Origin: Oasisia sp. SBJ-2009
Taxonomy: Eukaryota; Annelida; Polychaeta; Sabellida; Siboglinidae
Assembly (NCBI GenBank): GCA_964017155.1
Contig: OZ024856.1
Coordinates: 3,661,201-3,725,200 of the forward strand
Direction: 5' to 3'
Length of the DNA: 64,000 nt
Below the pieces are notes generated by a model. It saw only the letters and a list, made by a program, of their open reading frames with translations, was not told where the DNA came from and made no database searches. Below are positions 23,351 to 37,105 of the stretch, in pieces. How positions within the stretch are numbered: the first letter of the stretch is position 1; each line of letters begins with the position of its first letter. The position numbers and the translations under genes were made by a program.

Positions 23351-24520
23351 GCACATACATTAAGTCTAGGTGAAAAAGATGCATTCCAGTTATGTTATCA
23401 AGTAAATGATCATGCTCATGCATTATACAATTGCTATCCACTCATGTGATTATATGTTTGTCTGCTAACCAGGCCAGGCTTATCAATTTTATGTAGTGTT
23501 ATCGCGGTGTACTAACATAACCTCAGAATTGGCTTGAACTGTATACGTGTGTATGTGTATACATGTATATATGGGCTGATCACATACAGTTAAATGCTTT
23601 CCAAATAATAATATAATAGTAATACATTATAACTAGTATATACCTGAAATAAATGCAGTTATAAAGAAAATCACTGGAGCCTGTTTCTATTGATTATCTG
23701 AAAGTTTACTGTAAACTACCAACTCAAACATTATGTGCAGATGTGTACAAGTCTGTAATGTTTCAAAACAGATCTCCATCAAAATGGTTACATAAAAGTA
23801 TGGAAATGATCGATATTGGTTGCATTTTACATAATGAACAACATGTTGTATACTGTGAAATCCTAATATACACAAACACAGACTTAGTCCTAAACGTCCT
23901 TGAGACACAAATTGCAGTACAGTATATTATATAAAATAGATATGAGAGTACCGAGGCATCAAGAAACGTATGCACAAAACTGCTAAAATGTAAATAAATC
24001 TATTTCAGATTTCGTGCAACTGCATGCAGATAAACACACACACACACATGCACACGCATATTAATAACAGTTATGAATCAGATAGATTACTGAGTGATTG
24101 TTTCTAAATTAATTAATAACAGCTAAATACGTTGTTGGAAATACGATATAATTGACCATAAAAATATACCTCCAAACATACAAATGTCACAATGCCCTAG
24201 AAGACACCCCATCTCCATTAGTGGCAAAAATATATTGCTCACTTCCAATCAATGAACTGCACAGAAACTGATAATCCATCCACACCGAGAGATTCAAGAT
24301 TAATGACTAAGCCAAGTAGCCGGAGTGCATACAGCATATTGTGGTGTGGCCCCGCCAGGCAGCCCAAAGTGCACTACCTCGCCTGTGACACGACACGTGT
24401 TCAGTGCTCCTGCTCCGGGACCACGCAGCTGCCGGCCTTGGCAGGTCGCCAGTGCCCAGCCGCGGTATCTTCCAAATGGGTCACAATCACAAACCATATA
24501 TCAAGCTGAGGTCATGTGAC
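23351..24520. other. No gene recognised; one GC-rich island
   Basis: AT-rich except 24330-24480, which is GC- and CpG-rich and open in several frames on both strands. Cysteine-rich readings (CSCSG; CDCDPFGR) look domain-like but match no family I can defend. Confidence 0.3.
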
Positions 24521-24525
24521 ATTGC

Positions 24526-24740
<215 letters not shown>

Positions 24741-26059
24741 AAGATGTACTACAGACAGGAGCGGTAGAGGGCTGATAAAAAAACAATGGAGCTGCTTGAT
24801 TTCACCAAGAAATTATTCACATTGGACCTTTCAATGTAAATCTGTTTTAGCATTACTACGTCACAGTTTAAATTACACTTCGTACAACATTGTGGTTCAT
24901 TTAATTTATTCATGCTCAGCACACACCTACCGACTAAAGCCGACTTCAGGTGGCAGTCAGCGTGAAAAGCAGTCGGTGCTAAACACCAATTAGTTCAGTT
25001 TCACCCAACAAATTCTTTGAAAGACTGATTTGCCGCTATGCAGATTTGTAAGGCTATGTATATATGCGCTCTGTGGCGAAAGATGATGATCAATCACTAC
25101 GTATTTGTAGGGCATAAAACAATTAATTTATTTTTTTAATGTTATAGTTACCAGCTATGTTAGTTAGTAAATAGGAAAGCAAAATATTAAAATAACAAAA
25201 TGAAAACCTTTGGGTCGACTTGGCTTGAAAATTAAAAAGACACGGGCACAGCCTTATGTTGAGATCTGTCATGTGATCACACTTTGCTCTTTTATTGGCC
25301 AAGTTACCGCCAACCCAGTTGTGTTATGAAAAAACCCAGCACACACCAGCCAACTCATCATCGGATATACATAAATTTCACTACACACCTACCATCTACA
25401 TGTCAGCTGACCAATTTTTCACCGACTGCAGTAGTCGGTACGTGTGTACTGAAAACCACTGTGTGTGTGCGTGTGTGCACCTAGCATTAGACTATCTCTT
25501 AGTTATTGAAATACCAAAACATGGCTAATTAAAGTGTACCTGGGAAGTTATGTCATGTCAGAAATGAATTTGGTGCCAAATATTTGTGGAAAAAATTGTC
25601 TGTGACTGTTCAAATTTGACCATGAGCATGGCATTCAAAAATACAGTTTGCTTTTATGTTATGTAAATTGTTATTGGACAGCTTTTGAGTTAACCTGGAA
25701 ATCGTGCCAATACTGCAACACATTGTAAGATTTATATTTGTTTAATTAAAATAGAGAGAACATTGTGCTCGTTACCGTAAAGTGTCACATATGGTATGCA
25801 TATATGCATGCAGTGTTTCCCCTGGGTACAATGAGGGCCAAGGACAGACTGAGGTGATAGGGTGGACCGAGCAAGCACCGAATGCATGATCCACAGTGCC
25901 CACACTATGTGGGTCCAGGGCCATGGCCACCTAGAACTACTTTAAAAACTACCTTCAAAATGGAGCATCATGAAGGGTGTTTTAACCTATTCCCTGGGAA
26001 ATAGACAGGAAATAAATGCACAGCTACAATGTAGCAACATGTAAATATGTTTATAGCAA
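24741..26059. other. No gene recognised
   Basis: AT-rich intergenic sequence. No supportable feature. Confidence 0.4.
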
Positions 26060-26066
26060 GAAATAG

Positions 26067-28479
26067 CATAGATATAAATGAGAGGGATCGCCGACTCCGA
26101 ATGGCGGGAAAATATGTTCGAATTTCGCAGCGCCCTCACCGGGAGTCATAGAAAGTCGAAACCATGGACGCTCACTGTTCCAACAGTGGCAACACGCCAG
26201 TGGATTGTGTACCAATTTAAGAACTTCAGGATGTACTTGAGGTAAGATTAAATCGGAATATCATTATATAATATGGATAGTTTATTGTCATGTTTTGTTT
26301 TAAAACGGAGACATACAATTAAGTCATGCAAAAGACAAAAACAATACGAGCGATATTACAGGTATCATTCACGGTCTAGTATCACTCGGGTCTCGATCAG
26401 AAATACTGGGCACTACAGTACTTGTATATCCAAAGTTTAGTCAATTAAGCAAGCATATATAACATATGTAGTGTTGCCATAGTACAGTCAAAGAGTTTTA
26501 AATCAATTATTCTCTTAATTTCTCGTCTTGCCATGGCTCCATGATCGAGGCCATGGCAGTGGCATTGGACATTGTGTCATTTGTGATTGAGGGATTCTAT
26601 GTCTGAATATCACAATAACTATGACTGGAGGTAAAGTGATTACGCTAGACTTCATTGAATAGGCGGATCTTTTAGCGTGTTTACAAGCATTCTATAATAT
26701 TATGTGGAACTAAATATAATTAGGCCTTCAAATATTTTACTCTTCCTGGTGCTTCTACTTGTTGCTCGTAGCTGATTATAACATCTTGGATGCTGATATG
26801 TATACATTACATACAGTTCCTATATTTCTCTTACATATTACCACATTAATATTAGTATTATATTTATATTATTTGTATTCTATTTTCAGTACAAGTCACA
26901 AGGAGTCACCGCAGTGACAGCATCACCACTGAACAAGTGTTTGTGTCTTGATAATCTACTTTTTAGAAGTATTTTTAGTCTTCAGATAATCACTCTTTGC
27001 AGTGTTATAGTGATTATGTTTGCAACAGAAGCGATGTTGTATCCCTGTTTTATACATGTACACATTTTTATGATGTATTTGTTAAGTCACAGGACCCTGT
27101 GCTCATGCATACACATCCTTTTGGTTGTTTGAGATGCCATGCAAACAGCTTGTAGGGAAATATCTTTGTCAGATTAAGTCACAAAGAAAGCCGACAGCCT
27201 TGTGAAAGACTGTCTGAATGAATAATAAATGTGTTAATGAGAAATAGGTCAATCAGATTTTTACAAGTTCCGTTTTCAAAGATACCTTTGTTGTGAGAAG
27301 CATATTACAGAAATACAAGTTACTGCTATTCCAAAATAATTGTTAATGGTTTCATTCCAGAACACATAGCTAAAACAGAGTGATTTTATCTCATTCTATG
27401 TGCACACAATAACTTTTCATGATATATCTGCAGTTCTGCACAGTGTAGTTCAGGTTCATACTGTAGCAAATCAATATTTCCTAAAACAGTAACTAAGGAT
27501 TATGTTTCTTCAGATTTTTTGTCTTACTCATTATTGTCAACCTGTTGTGTGAAGCTACACGAATAGAAGTATTGGCACTTTGTCATTAGAATTATTCATG
27601 GCTCCAACATGTACAGCGAACAATAAAAATGTATTTCCTTTTACCTGCTATTGTTGTTTGCAAATATTTATTGTCATGCCGATGACAATTAAGTCACCAT
27701 GTATACATCACTTGCAACTCACAACCAATGATCGGCATGTGTTTTATTAGATTTTGAATTTAGTGACACTATCTTCAATGTAACAGGCCTGCCTTAGATT
27801 TTATGTACATTTCTGCCAACAGTATTTCTTTGTCATGTGAACCTGGAAAGTCAGGTTTCTTTGGGGGCAGAGTTGGTTTTCCTGGTACCTATCACAAGTA
27901 TAAAACAGTACAGTAGAGTACACAAGTATATTAAGAACACCTAAGCACACATCTACCGGACAACATGTTATTTTTACAAGTACCTAGTAATGTTGTTAGT
28001 TTTCCAAATGACATAAAATTGATTGCTGCATGGTGACGTAGTATTGAATGGACATGTTAATTATAATTCCGTAACTTTTTATAATTACATGCATTTACTA
28101 ATAACTCATGCCTATTATGGTTAACTTTATGTGTAAAAATAATATGTTAACTGACATTACATATAACAGTGTCTTAATATACGTCCAAATTGGTAGAGTG
28201 TTGAATTGGCATTACTATATGCCATGCCGACCAAAAGACAACTTTAGTGGATCCTAACATAAATCCTGGCTATAAGTACATATGACATGGTCCATCACTT
28301 TGCAACAGATGGGTTGTGGCTTCCACACAAACGTGGACTCATAAAAGTACACACAATTTACTGGTTCATGCATTAACACACTATGATACATTGATGAAAT
28401 AGGCATAAGGATGGAAATATAATACTACAATATTATATGAAACAGTATAATAATCAATCAATGTGATATATATATATAC

Positions 28480-28515
<36 letters not shown>

Positions 28516-29172
28516 ATATATATATACATAATATATATATATATACATAATATATATATATATATACATAATATATATATATATATAATGCACCCGACCG
28601 TAAAGCCAAGGCCAAAATCCTTCCACACAATTAAATAGGATGCACGGTTATTATGTTCACATGTGTCTTTTACGAGGTTTGTTTTCTGTCCGTAGCACTT
28701 TCAAACACTTTATTTGCTCGCATTTGGCGGAATAAGTATTTATTATTTTAATAGAGTTATGGATTAATCAGTAAGGAACTCTGTTCAAAATTATCCGTGC
28801 AGATATTAAATAATTATGTTGATGCTTGTCAGGGTTGAATGAAGGAATGGAGCTGTCATCGGACCGCCCAACGTAAACAACAAACTTGTTCCTTCATTCA
28901 TCAGTCTCCTTGTCATTCCCAATCTTTTGAAATGCCACATAGCGGATCCATATACTTTTAGATTTATGATTATTGCTATGGCATTGCACTACACAACGAT
29001 GTTTTCATCACATTATTAAAACCATTTGAAACAAACAACGTTTACGCCATGATTATGCGGCCCTACAACTTTTCTATGACTCCCGGTGAGGGCGCTGCAG
29101 TGCGAGGGACATCATCAGGCTTAAATTCAGGGTGACGTCACAAGTCGGCGATCCCTCTCATTTATATCTATG
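26067..29172. mobile_element. 3.1-kb TIR element, P-like architecture
   Basis: A 30-bp perfect terminal inverted repeat (CATAGATATAAATGAGAGGG, then ATCGCCGACT) lies at 26067-26096 and 29143-29172. Inside, a second 28-bp perfect inverted repeat (GCAGCGCCCTCACCGGGAGT...) lies at 26127-26154 and 29071-29098. The flanks share GAAATAG (8 bp if the edge C is counted). Terminal plus subterminal inverted repeats with a 7-8 bp duplication recall P-type elements. No transposase is intact. An ATG frame at 26164 stops after 18 codons. Confidence 0.8.
28466..28588. repeat. Interrupted (AT)n microsatellite
   Basis: (TA)n blocks separated by CATAA, inside the TIR element. Confidence 0.9.
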
Positions 29173-29180
29173 GAAATAGC

Positions 29181-29708
29181 TATGGGATGGCAATTCCGAC
29201 ATGTTTTGATTGAGATGGCTTAGAAAAACAGCAAGGTGCTTGGCTCACCTCGTTCATCACATGGCAGGGGAAAGAAACACTGCATGCAGACAGCCACACA
29301 CCAGCACATTATAGTTGTGTATATTGCGTACACGACATTATTACACTTGAATGACTATAAAATGTGACATCAGGAAACACACAGAAACACTAGACAGGCA
29401 CTTCACCGGCCATCATTTATGCTGACACAGATTGATTTCCTGGCAAAAACATGAGTGGAGGTTATTGATTTATATTTGCGAAAATTGAATATCAATAGTA
29501 ATATGGGCTGTCACAGACGTTCATTTACTAGCTGTGCTGTGTTTGTATGTTTATGTGCTTGCTTATGTGTGTGTCTGTGTGTGTGTGTGTGTGTCTATGT
29601 AATTATGTATACACACATGTATGCATATTTTTCTGTTTGTATGAAATTAATGCACAACAATGGTATTAATTATGTCTTTACAAGCAGGTATTGAACATAA
29701 CTGACCAC
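29181..29708. other. No gene recognised
   Basis: Contains only a short (GT)n at 29565-29595. Confidence 0.4.
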
Positions 29709-29882
29709 TAATTTGCTACCTAGTAACTATTTACCTGACAACATATCAATTAAGTTAAATATACCTAAAAACAGTCAACATGTAACGTATCACGTCACGG
29801 TCGATACGTCACATGTTGACTGTCAGATTTTAGGTATATTTAACTTAATTGATATGTTGTCAGGTAAATAGGCAGCAAATTA
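29709..29882. mobile_element. Palindromic 174-bp MITE/hairpin
   Basis: The left arm (29709-29791) and right arm (29803-29882) pair almost completely. Shared stretches include TTTACCTGACAACATATCAA, TTAAGTTAAATATACCTAAA and ACAGTCAACATGT. The loop is about 11 nt. TA flanks both ends after ATTTGCT termini, which fits a Tc1/mariner-type target. As RNA it would form a very long hairpin. Confidence 0.8.
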
Positions 29883-30404
29883 ACACCTGCACGTGTGCAT
29901 GCAAACAGTTGATGAAATGTGCTGAAAGGACACTGTGACATAAACGTGTCAAATACCAACACTTGAAAGGCTGAACCAAATGACAGACTCTACATACTCT
30001 ATCACCGTCTAAATTATAGATGTCCAGAAATGTTAGATCTCAATAGAACTGGGATCAGACTCATTATAATGTTACGGCTCCCTGTGATATCACCCAAATG
30101 TTTTTGATATTCCACCGGCTGCCCTCTGCCTAATGCCCTGATATAATATCAGAAACAGCATTTCCAGTTAATTGCTTCAACCCAGTTGTACAGACCTTTG
30201 TAGCAAGAGAAGTAAGTTATTAATTAGTCAGTCTAAGCTCAGAAATGTCACATGAAAAAACGGACTCACTGGTTAATTTGAAATGCCTTTGCCTGACAGC
30301 AACCAGGCAGGGGCATAGTTGAGAGCAGTCTGGTTGGGGAGAGCCCTGGCTTCTCCCACCAGCTCAAGGCTGAGATGGTAATGTCTTAAGAAAGTGTGGG
30401 GAGC
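29883..30404. other. No gene recognised
   Basis: Nothing supportable. Confidence 0.35.
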
Positions 30405-30529
30405 GGTGTTCGCGTGGTAGAGCATCGGACTGTCAATCAAGGGGACGGTGGTTCAATCCCACCTACCGCTGTTTCGAAACTTAGGCAATTTCGTTTACCC
30501 CACATTTGCCTGTGACTTTTGGTAGAGAG
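30405..30529 (+). repeat. tRNA-derived SINE, interrupted
   Basis: The tRNA-like head (box A GTTCGCGTGGTAGAGC, box B GGTTCAATCCC) keeps a pairable 7-bp acceptor stem, AGCGGTG with TACCGCT. The central block CTTAGGCAATTTCGTTTACC is shared with the SINE at 14.7 kb. It is cut by MITE copy C and seems to resume at 30835 (CCGGTGGTCCCTTCT). Confidence 0.7.
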
Positions 30530-30834
30530 TAGGGCTTTATGCAGGATCAAATTATTGCCAGTCACATGTTTTCGTGGACACGTGGATGTTAACTGTTAAG
30601 CTAGTTTACAAACTTTAAAATTTTGCCTGATGACCTGAAATGGGCAAAACACACATTTGACACCATTTACACTCACTTTCAAGGCATAACTAACAATATC
30701 TATGGTTTTGGAAGACTTTGTTTGGCTCCTCCATTTTTTTACCCGTCCACAACCCGTCCTCCATATTTCTACCCGTCCATATTTGTTTTTACCCGTCCAA
30801 ATGAAGGGTGGATGGGTCTCTAGATAAAGCTATG
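30530..30834 (+). mobile_element. hAT-like MITE, copy C (305 bp)
   Basis: Starts TAGGGCTTTATGCAGGATCA, ends GATAAAGCTATG. The flanks GTAGAGAG and GTAGAGAC match 7 of 8. Collinear with copies A and B. Inserted in a tRNA-derived SINE. Confidence 0.85.
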
Positions 30835-30914
30835 GTAGAGACACTAAAAGCCGGTGGTCCCTTCTATGACTATCTGGTGTCTATGCCAGGGGGGTAAATG
30901 TCCACACAGGGGAG

Positions 30915-33900
30915 GGGGTAAATGTGTAACCTGTAGTGGACTCACTAGTAGAATGTTTTTTCTGTTCTTATCATGTATGATAGGGAATGTGCACTTTGAG
31001 AAGACTATTAATTTTGAGCGATTAGCTATTTCATAACTTTCCACTGAATTATTACATAAATGTAAATACGTACAGATCTGCATTATGTAATTTAGTACAC
31101 TCAACAGATATATACTAATGTTAATATATGCAAACATCTGGGAATTAACAGTTCATAAACTACCAAGCAGGTTATTTAAATTGTAACAACATCAGCAGCA
31201 TCCACAAAATCAATACAAAAATCTGACAAAAACAGCTACAGGAAACGTACTATTGAGGTTGTCTTAATACTGAAATATGCACTTCCTCAGCAGTTAAAAA
31301 GGGAAAGAAACATATCTTATAAATATGTGTAGCTGCTGCGATAGCGACTGAATATTTTCATCAACTAGAGTGTTATAGATCTGTACTTAATATAACGTCT
31401 CATAAATATACATGTACAAAATGTCATGTATAATTATATAAATAATGGTTTGTGATTTACACAGAATAAAATTAATTATGTTCCACCAAATGTTGGTATT
31501 CCCTGTGGATTTGGCTACTGTGCAATATAATTCTTACTCTGTTTTACTCTGCCAATTATAAACATAACATCATAAAGCATTATAAAACAGAAACCACAAA
31601 GACCACCAAAATAGACTAATGAGCACTTAGATTTACGTAAGTTGCCACACTCCACGTTCATTATCAACATTGTGGTCGGCTGCACTTCCACTGCAGTCAA
31701 ACATGTTTTTTCCTAGATGCTATTTCTAGGATGCACGCCTGCAGCCACGACACGGCGCCTACAGGCCTCACACAGATGGGCTGTGATGCGAATAAATAAG
31801 ACACGCACACTTTTTATATGTGGAAATTCAAATTATGCACGTACACTGGTCGCCCACACTGAGATGTCGGTTTCACGTTGACATGTATCGTTTTGATGGC
31901 ATGACTAGAAGTGTCATTTCCCTGATGTGCAGACTAATTATTGGATTATTTAGTTAGAGACCATGTATGTGATAGTTCATTAAGTCACATGAGGAAGCCA
32001 TTCCTGTTGTAACAGCTGGCAGTATGGTTTGTAGAAGTCAGTAATCAATGAATGAAATGTGCACAACAGTCACATTTTCAAACACTCGCCTATTTTTCAT
32101 AGCAAGAAATCCGTTTTCAAAAATCGATCCAGGCTCGGTATCAACTTTCCGTTTAACTTCAGCATAATATATTCCCTTATTTTACCAATGTTATAAATTT
32201 GCATGTTGTTTGTTCTATGCATAAACTGTGTGTTTGACCCTAGTAGCATAGTAGTAGTCAACAGACATTTGTCATCTTGGCAGACAGACATAAGATGACA
32301 CCATCCAGGATGTATAAATCATACATTAGGTTGGTAGTTCAAATTACCTTTCCCCTGTTTCCTGCATGAATGCCAATTGCATGGAATGTTATCACTAATT
32401 TTTCTTTTTGTACTGGATTTCAGTTTCAGCTAGATTTTTAACTGAATTCAAATTAGCTACTGTCACACACTGTAACCTTTCTGCTGAATCATCATCTGAT
32501 TTAGTCAACCTCCTTCACCTTTTGATATCACAAGAACTTTAGATAATCTGTTTCCCACCAACTTTTTGTTTTTAATAATAAGCTTAATATTGGCAAAACA
32601 CTCAACTCCCTATCACTTTGTAACCACTGTTTACAATTGCATGAAACAGTTTATAGCCATTTTTAACAACAACAACAACAACAACAACAAAACTGAAGTT
32701 ATAATTGTTTGAAATTGCATTATCACCCAGCAGTTCCGTGCTACAACAATGGCTCCAGTTCAGACCCCTGTCATGATCAGACGCAAGTTTTTTTTATATA
32801 TATTATGCTTGGATTCCCAAGGGGTTACTCGGGTTAGGACAGAGGCATTATATAGATGTTTTACGATTATGATTAATACTTTTAGCATGCTATGCAGCTA
32901 TACATTATGCTATATACAGACATACACATTCATCACAGACATAACTGATGTCTTTCTTACGAGTTACAACTGACCCAGTTCACACTTGACAGCAGCTGTG
33001 TTCATTTAGTCTACACTGTAGGTCATCCTAGACTAGGTACCTGTGGGTCACTGAATCCAGTTGGCACACATGAATGGATAGAATGTTCATGTACACAGAT
33101 TTGCACGCACATATGTACACACACCAGTGCACGCGTGCACACACACTTGAAATCAACCAAACAAATTAAGTGATTAATTATAATAATAATAATAATGACT
33201 TCTTATGCATCAATATCCTCGAAGACGAAGCTAAGTGGCACAACAACATCAAGGGATTAAGCAATCTCATACTTGTATGAAGATGGCATGATGTGCGAGT
33301 TCTTTACTCTAACTTAGTATGTTATTCAGTGAAGCAAAACTTGTAGAGCTGTGTTTATATGATCCATTATTTACTGAGACACAAACAGACAAATTTTGTA
33401 ACGTTCAACAATGCACTATCGTTAAATTGAAATTTACAAAACCATGCACACTAGTCAATAAGACTGCTTTAGTGTATTATTATAAATAAATAAAAACATA
33501 CCACTGTTTTACAATGTTTTATTTTACATCAGACACATCTTGAAAAAAATGTTTTTAAGTAAATCTTTAATTTTTTTATTTCTCAAAGCAGCCAAACCTG
33601 CTGATTTACATTATTATATGGTCATTAATTCTTGTTCTGTGACGACAAAGCATACAGTGTTATAATGTTTCTGTGTAAAAAAAATTAGTAGATGACTTAT
33701 AAATTAGCTAGGAGAAAATATGTGACAAGATTGCATGTTTGTGTGGGTACATATTATTATCAAAGTCATTACGTGTTCTATATTGGTACAGACTACAGAG
33801 AATGTAATGACTCACTAAATAATAGTGGAGTTAGTCTCGGTCAATTAGCCCCGATTATTCACACGCCATGAGTTGACAGAACTCTGTCGCCGCTCACAAT

Positions 33901-34649
33901 GGCCACACTTTTTGGCCTGGAATACCTATGGTCCTGCCACTGTTAACTTCTAGGCCTGCTTTTATCCCAGAAGTAGGTACAGATGATGACTGACTCTTAT
34001 ACCAATGATTGAAAAAAAATGTTATGTAAATAAACTGTTATCGTGTAATACAACACTGTACTATGGTTTCAAAATCAGTCAAAATTTAACTTATATTGAA
34101 ACAACCCACGCATTAAAATAAACTCAAATGACTTTTTATGTTGTTAGTTTGTTTACCACATCACCTACTTTGCCACACATTTTATTTATATTTGTCTTTG
34201 TTTTTTTTTGTTTTGTTTTTTCTACCCAAATCAAATGATAGTCATATATCGATGGCTGAACACCTCAAGTTTTATTGAATACTCAATTATTACTGTTAAA
34301 CATTCATCTTGTTTTTTAGCAATTAATGTTGTTATAATTTTTTTTTTATTAATTAAAGTATTATTATGTTTGCAAAAATGGTGTACATGTATTGGCTATT
34401 GCCATTGAATGTGGAGCTATGCAAATACACATCATGATTAACTACAAACAAGTGTTTAACTTTCTCATTTGTAGGTTTATAGCTGTCATAAAAATATAAA
34501 ACAAAACACATCCTATATTATATTATATTAATAGCCAAGGAATATTAATATAACAATTTACTGTCAATGTCAATGACGTCAATGTCCATGCAGGCTATAC
34601 ATATACATTGTGATACAATGTTTTGCCACGGTTTTTTTTCCACAAACAT
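30915..34649. other. No gene recognised
   Basis: AT-rich. Only short simple repeats, for example (AAC)n at 32668-32691 and (TAA)n at 33181-33195. Confidence 0.4.
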
Positions 34650-35340
34650 ACCTGAGTGTACTGGTAAATAAAACTGTTGCCTAAGGATATCCCACGACGG
34701 TCCGTCACTGGCAACAAGCCACGCGACCAGTACCAAAACAAGCACCCGTCCAACGTGTTCAGCCGAGGTCAACGTCCAGTCACTGTAGCTGTCACAACTC
34801 CGCCCAGACAACGCACTGCTAATGACGTTTAACTAGCGCCGAATGGCCTCATCAGGTCAACGCAGACGGCCTCTCGAGTGAAGTGGCCATTTAGCAAACA
34901 CCGTAACGCGGCCGGGTAGTAAAACCTCGCATTTATTGCTGCAACAATGACAGTGGATCGTTCCTATATTGTCTGATGCTGACAGCGTATGCTGCAGGTG
35001 GGGTACCTGGCTGGGATGAGAGATCGATCTGTGCCTAAGCTGTCTATCGATTGACCACATTCGCTAGCAGGCAGCGCTTCTTTTATCGGGTTTTTATCGT
35101 CACCAAAAACCTCCCGTTGTATGACATAAAACATACCTGTTGCGGCGTATTGGCGTATCCATCTAAGTCATTAACTCGCGAAGCCTTGATAACGAGCTGT
35201 AACGTAAGAACACGCTGCAGACGAAACCATTAAGTTGTCATTCCAGAGTCGTGACCTAAATTACAAATCTCCGGAGTAGGTTAATTCGGCCTTTGCCTGA
35301 CCGACACGTTGATCGCTAGACGGCGCCACTGCGTTGCACG
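34650..35340 (-). promoter_or_regulatory. CpG-richer stretch, possible promoter area
   Basis: CG dinucleotides are clearly denser than in neighbouring AT-rich DNA. It lies about 4 kb beyond the XPO5 stop. No TATA or initiator could be assigned. Confidence 0.2.
34652..34834 (-). CDS. Candidate 5' exon of an unknown gene
   Basis: A minus frame open from a TAG at 34835-34837 reads SGRSCDSYSDWTLTSAEHVG, then RVLVLVLVAWLVASDGPSWD, ending CACTCAG before a strong donor GTATGT. It includes a short hydrophobic, signal-like segment. There is no in-frame ATG, so it would need an upstream exon or an unusual start. Surroundings to 35340 are CpG-richer than average. Confidence 0.2.
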
Positions 35341-35682
35341 ACCCTCCCAGGACAGTTTATGAGGACACATCTGGCACTAGGCCAACAAATTGTGTGTGTG
35401 TGGGGGGGGGGGGAATTATGTGCTTATTACACAAATTAATACACACATTCTCTTCTGTGAAGTCATTAATGGTTACTGATGGAACTTTCGGATTATATAA
35501 CACAGATATTGCCTTATCTACAGGGACGGGGGCACCTAAAGCAATGTCTTATGTTATATAATCCCAAACTTACAGGTACAGGGACAGGGGAGGGGGCATC
35601 CACCCCCTGGAATTTTCCTGGGGAGAGATATGTGGGAGGGACGTAGGTGTGCGTATTAGCATTTATGGGTATTTCACGTGAT

Positions 35683-36581
35683 CAGGGTTAGAATTTAGCC
35701 TAAAATGAGTGGGGGCCAGCTGGGCCCCCACTTTTCAAAATCTAGGGGCCCGACACAAAAAGTGGGGGCCATGCAACAAATGCACGTTTAAGTCGCATTG
35801 TAACTATAACTTTATTCAACACAATTCACGTGCCACAAACATAATGGCTGTAGCTTATGTAGCAGCTTAATTAGTAAATGCTAATGATAATTTCAAGAGA
35901 TCAATGGAGGGTTGTTAATTTTCCTCTGAATCGGAGCTGCTTGAAACCTGTAGATCTTCCTCTTTGGGCTGCCTGGGTTTGTCGATGGCAACACAAGGTT
36001 GCCTATTCCTGCTCCCCCACCCACCCACAACAGCTTACGCGACTGTGCGAGGTCCCATTCCTTCCTTAATTTTTACCGCCATTCATGTACTTTAAAACAG
36101 TATTGGCCATAAACGGTTTAAACCAAGAATTGATGCCTATGTACCAATATACCTATTGCCACAGCATTATGGAAAATGACAGTTTAGTTACATCATAGAA
36201 CTTCATAGTAGATTATGTCTAAGACCTGTCTATTTCTAGTAACACAATCCTAGGTTATTAATTCTTTTTCCCTGGCCTAGTCGACAGGTTTGTCCACCTG
36301 GCAACCCCTTGTCAATCAATTTTAACCCTGACCAAGGGCAGCAACCTTCTGCCCCCCTTCACCCCCACGCCAGGCAGCAGCCAGGATCATTTACTGGTAA
36401 AGGGAATAATGAAATTTTCTTTGCCTTGGCCTCTGGGATAGGAAGTTGTCAGGCCATTATTGATAAATTTTACAGTTTTTGCCCTGGGGGCCAGTCAGAC
36501 CCTCAGAGTTCAACATCTGGGGTCCCGACAGTAAATGTGGGGGCCAGCGGGCCCCCCGGGCCCCGCTAAATTCGAACCCTG
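35683..36581. mobile_element. hAT-like non-autonomous element (899 bp)
   Basis: Ends are inverted: CAGGGTTAGAATTTAGC on the left and CAGGGTTCGAATTTAGC as the reverse complement of the right. Both sides also have GGGCCCCC-rich subterminal blocks. GTGAT lies directly outside both ends. CAGGGTT termini are usual for hAT, though a 5-bp duplication is shorter than expected. No transposase is encoded. Confidence 0.7.
36041..36189. repeat. 149-bp direct duplication, left copy
   Basis: Nearly identical, without gaps, to 36707-36855. Lies inside the hAT-like element. Shared text includes TTTTTACCGCCATTCATGTA and AATATACCTATTGCCACAGC. Confidence 0.9.
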
Positions 36582-36706
36582 GTGATTACAAGAATTACTG
36601 CACACTTTCGTGAAGTAATTATAGTTATCGATGGAAATTTGGGATTACATGTATATAACATAGTTGGGATTATATAACATAGTTGGGATTATATAACATA
36701 ACACCT

Positions 36707-36855
36707 GACTGTGCGAGGTCCCTTTCCTTCCTTCATTTTTACCGCCATTCATGTACTTTAAAACAGTATTGGCCATAAACGGTTTAAACCAAGGATTGAT
36801 GCCTATGTACCAATATACCTATTGCCACAGCATTATGGAAAATGACAGTTTAGTT
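36707..36855. repeat. 149-bp direct duplication, right copy
   Basis: Partner of 36041-36189, located just outside the element's right end. Confidence 0.9.
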
Positions 36856-37105
36856 GGTAATAGTTGGTAAAACGCTTACCTCATTAAATCTGAAAATTCC
36901 GCGGGATCTGCGGGCTAGCCGTGTTTAATATAACATTTTAAACATATAGATATTTTTATGTATTTTTTAAACACATTCAAATGTTACATATAATAGTATA
37001 CTTCATGTCTATGCAACAAAAGATATTTATATAATACCTTGTTATTCCCTTTATAAACTTTTTTCAAAATTAAATTCACCATGCTTTTATATCATTGTAA
37101 AGATT

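Noticed and set aside
24330..24497. Laminin EGF-like exon (CDCDPFGR)
   Set aside because: Only the first few residues look right; cysteine spacing fails and both strands are open because of GC content.
30411..30479. Functional tRNA gene
   Set aside because: The acceptor stem pairs, but the anticodon stem does not, and a SINE core follows directly; called a SINE head.
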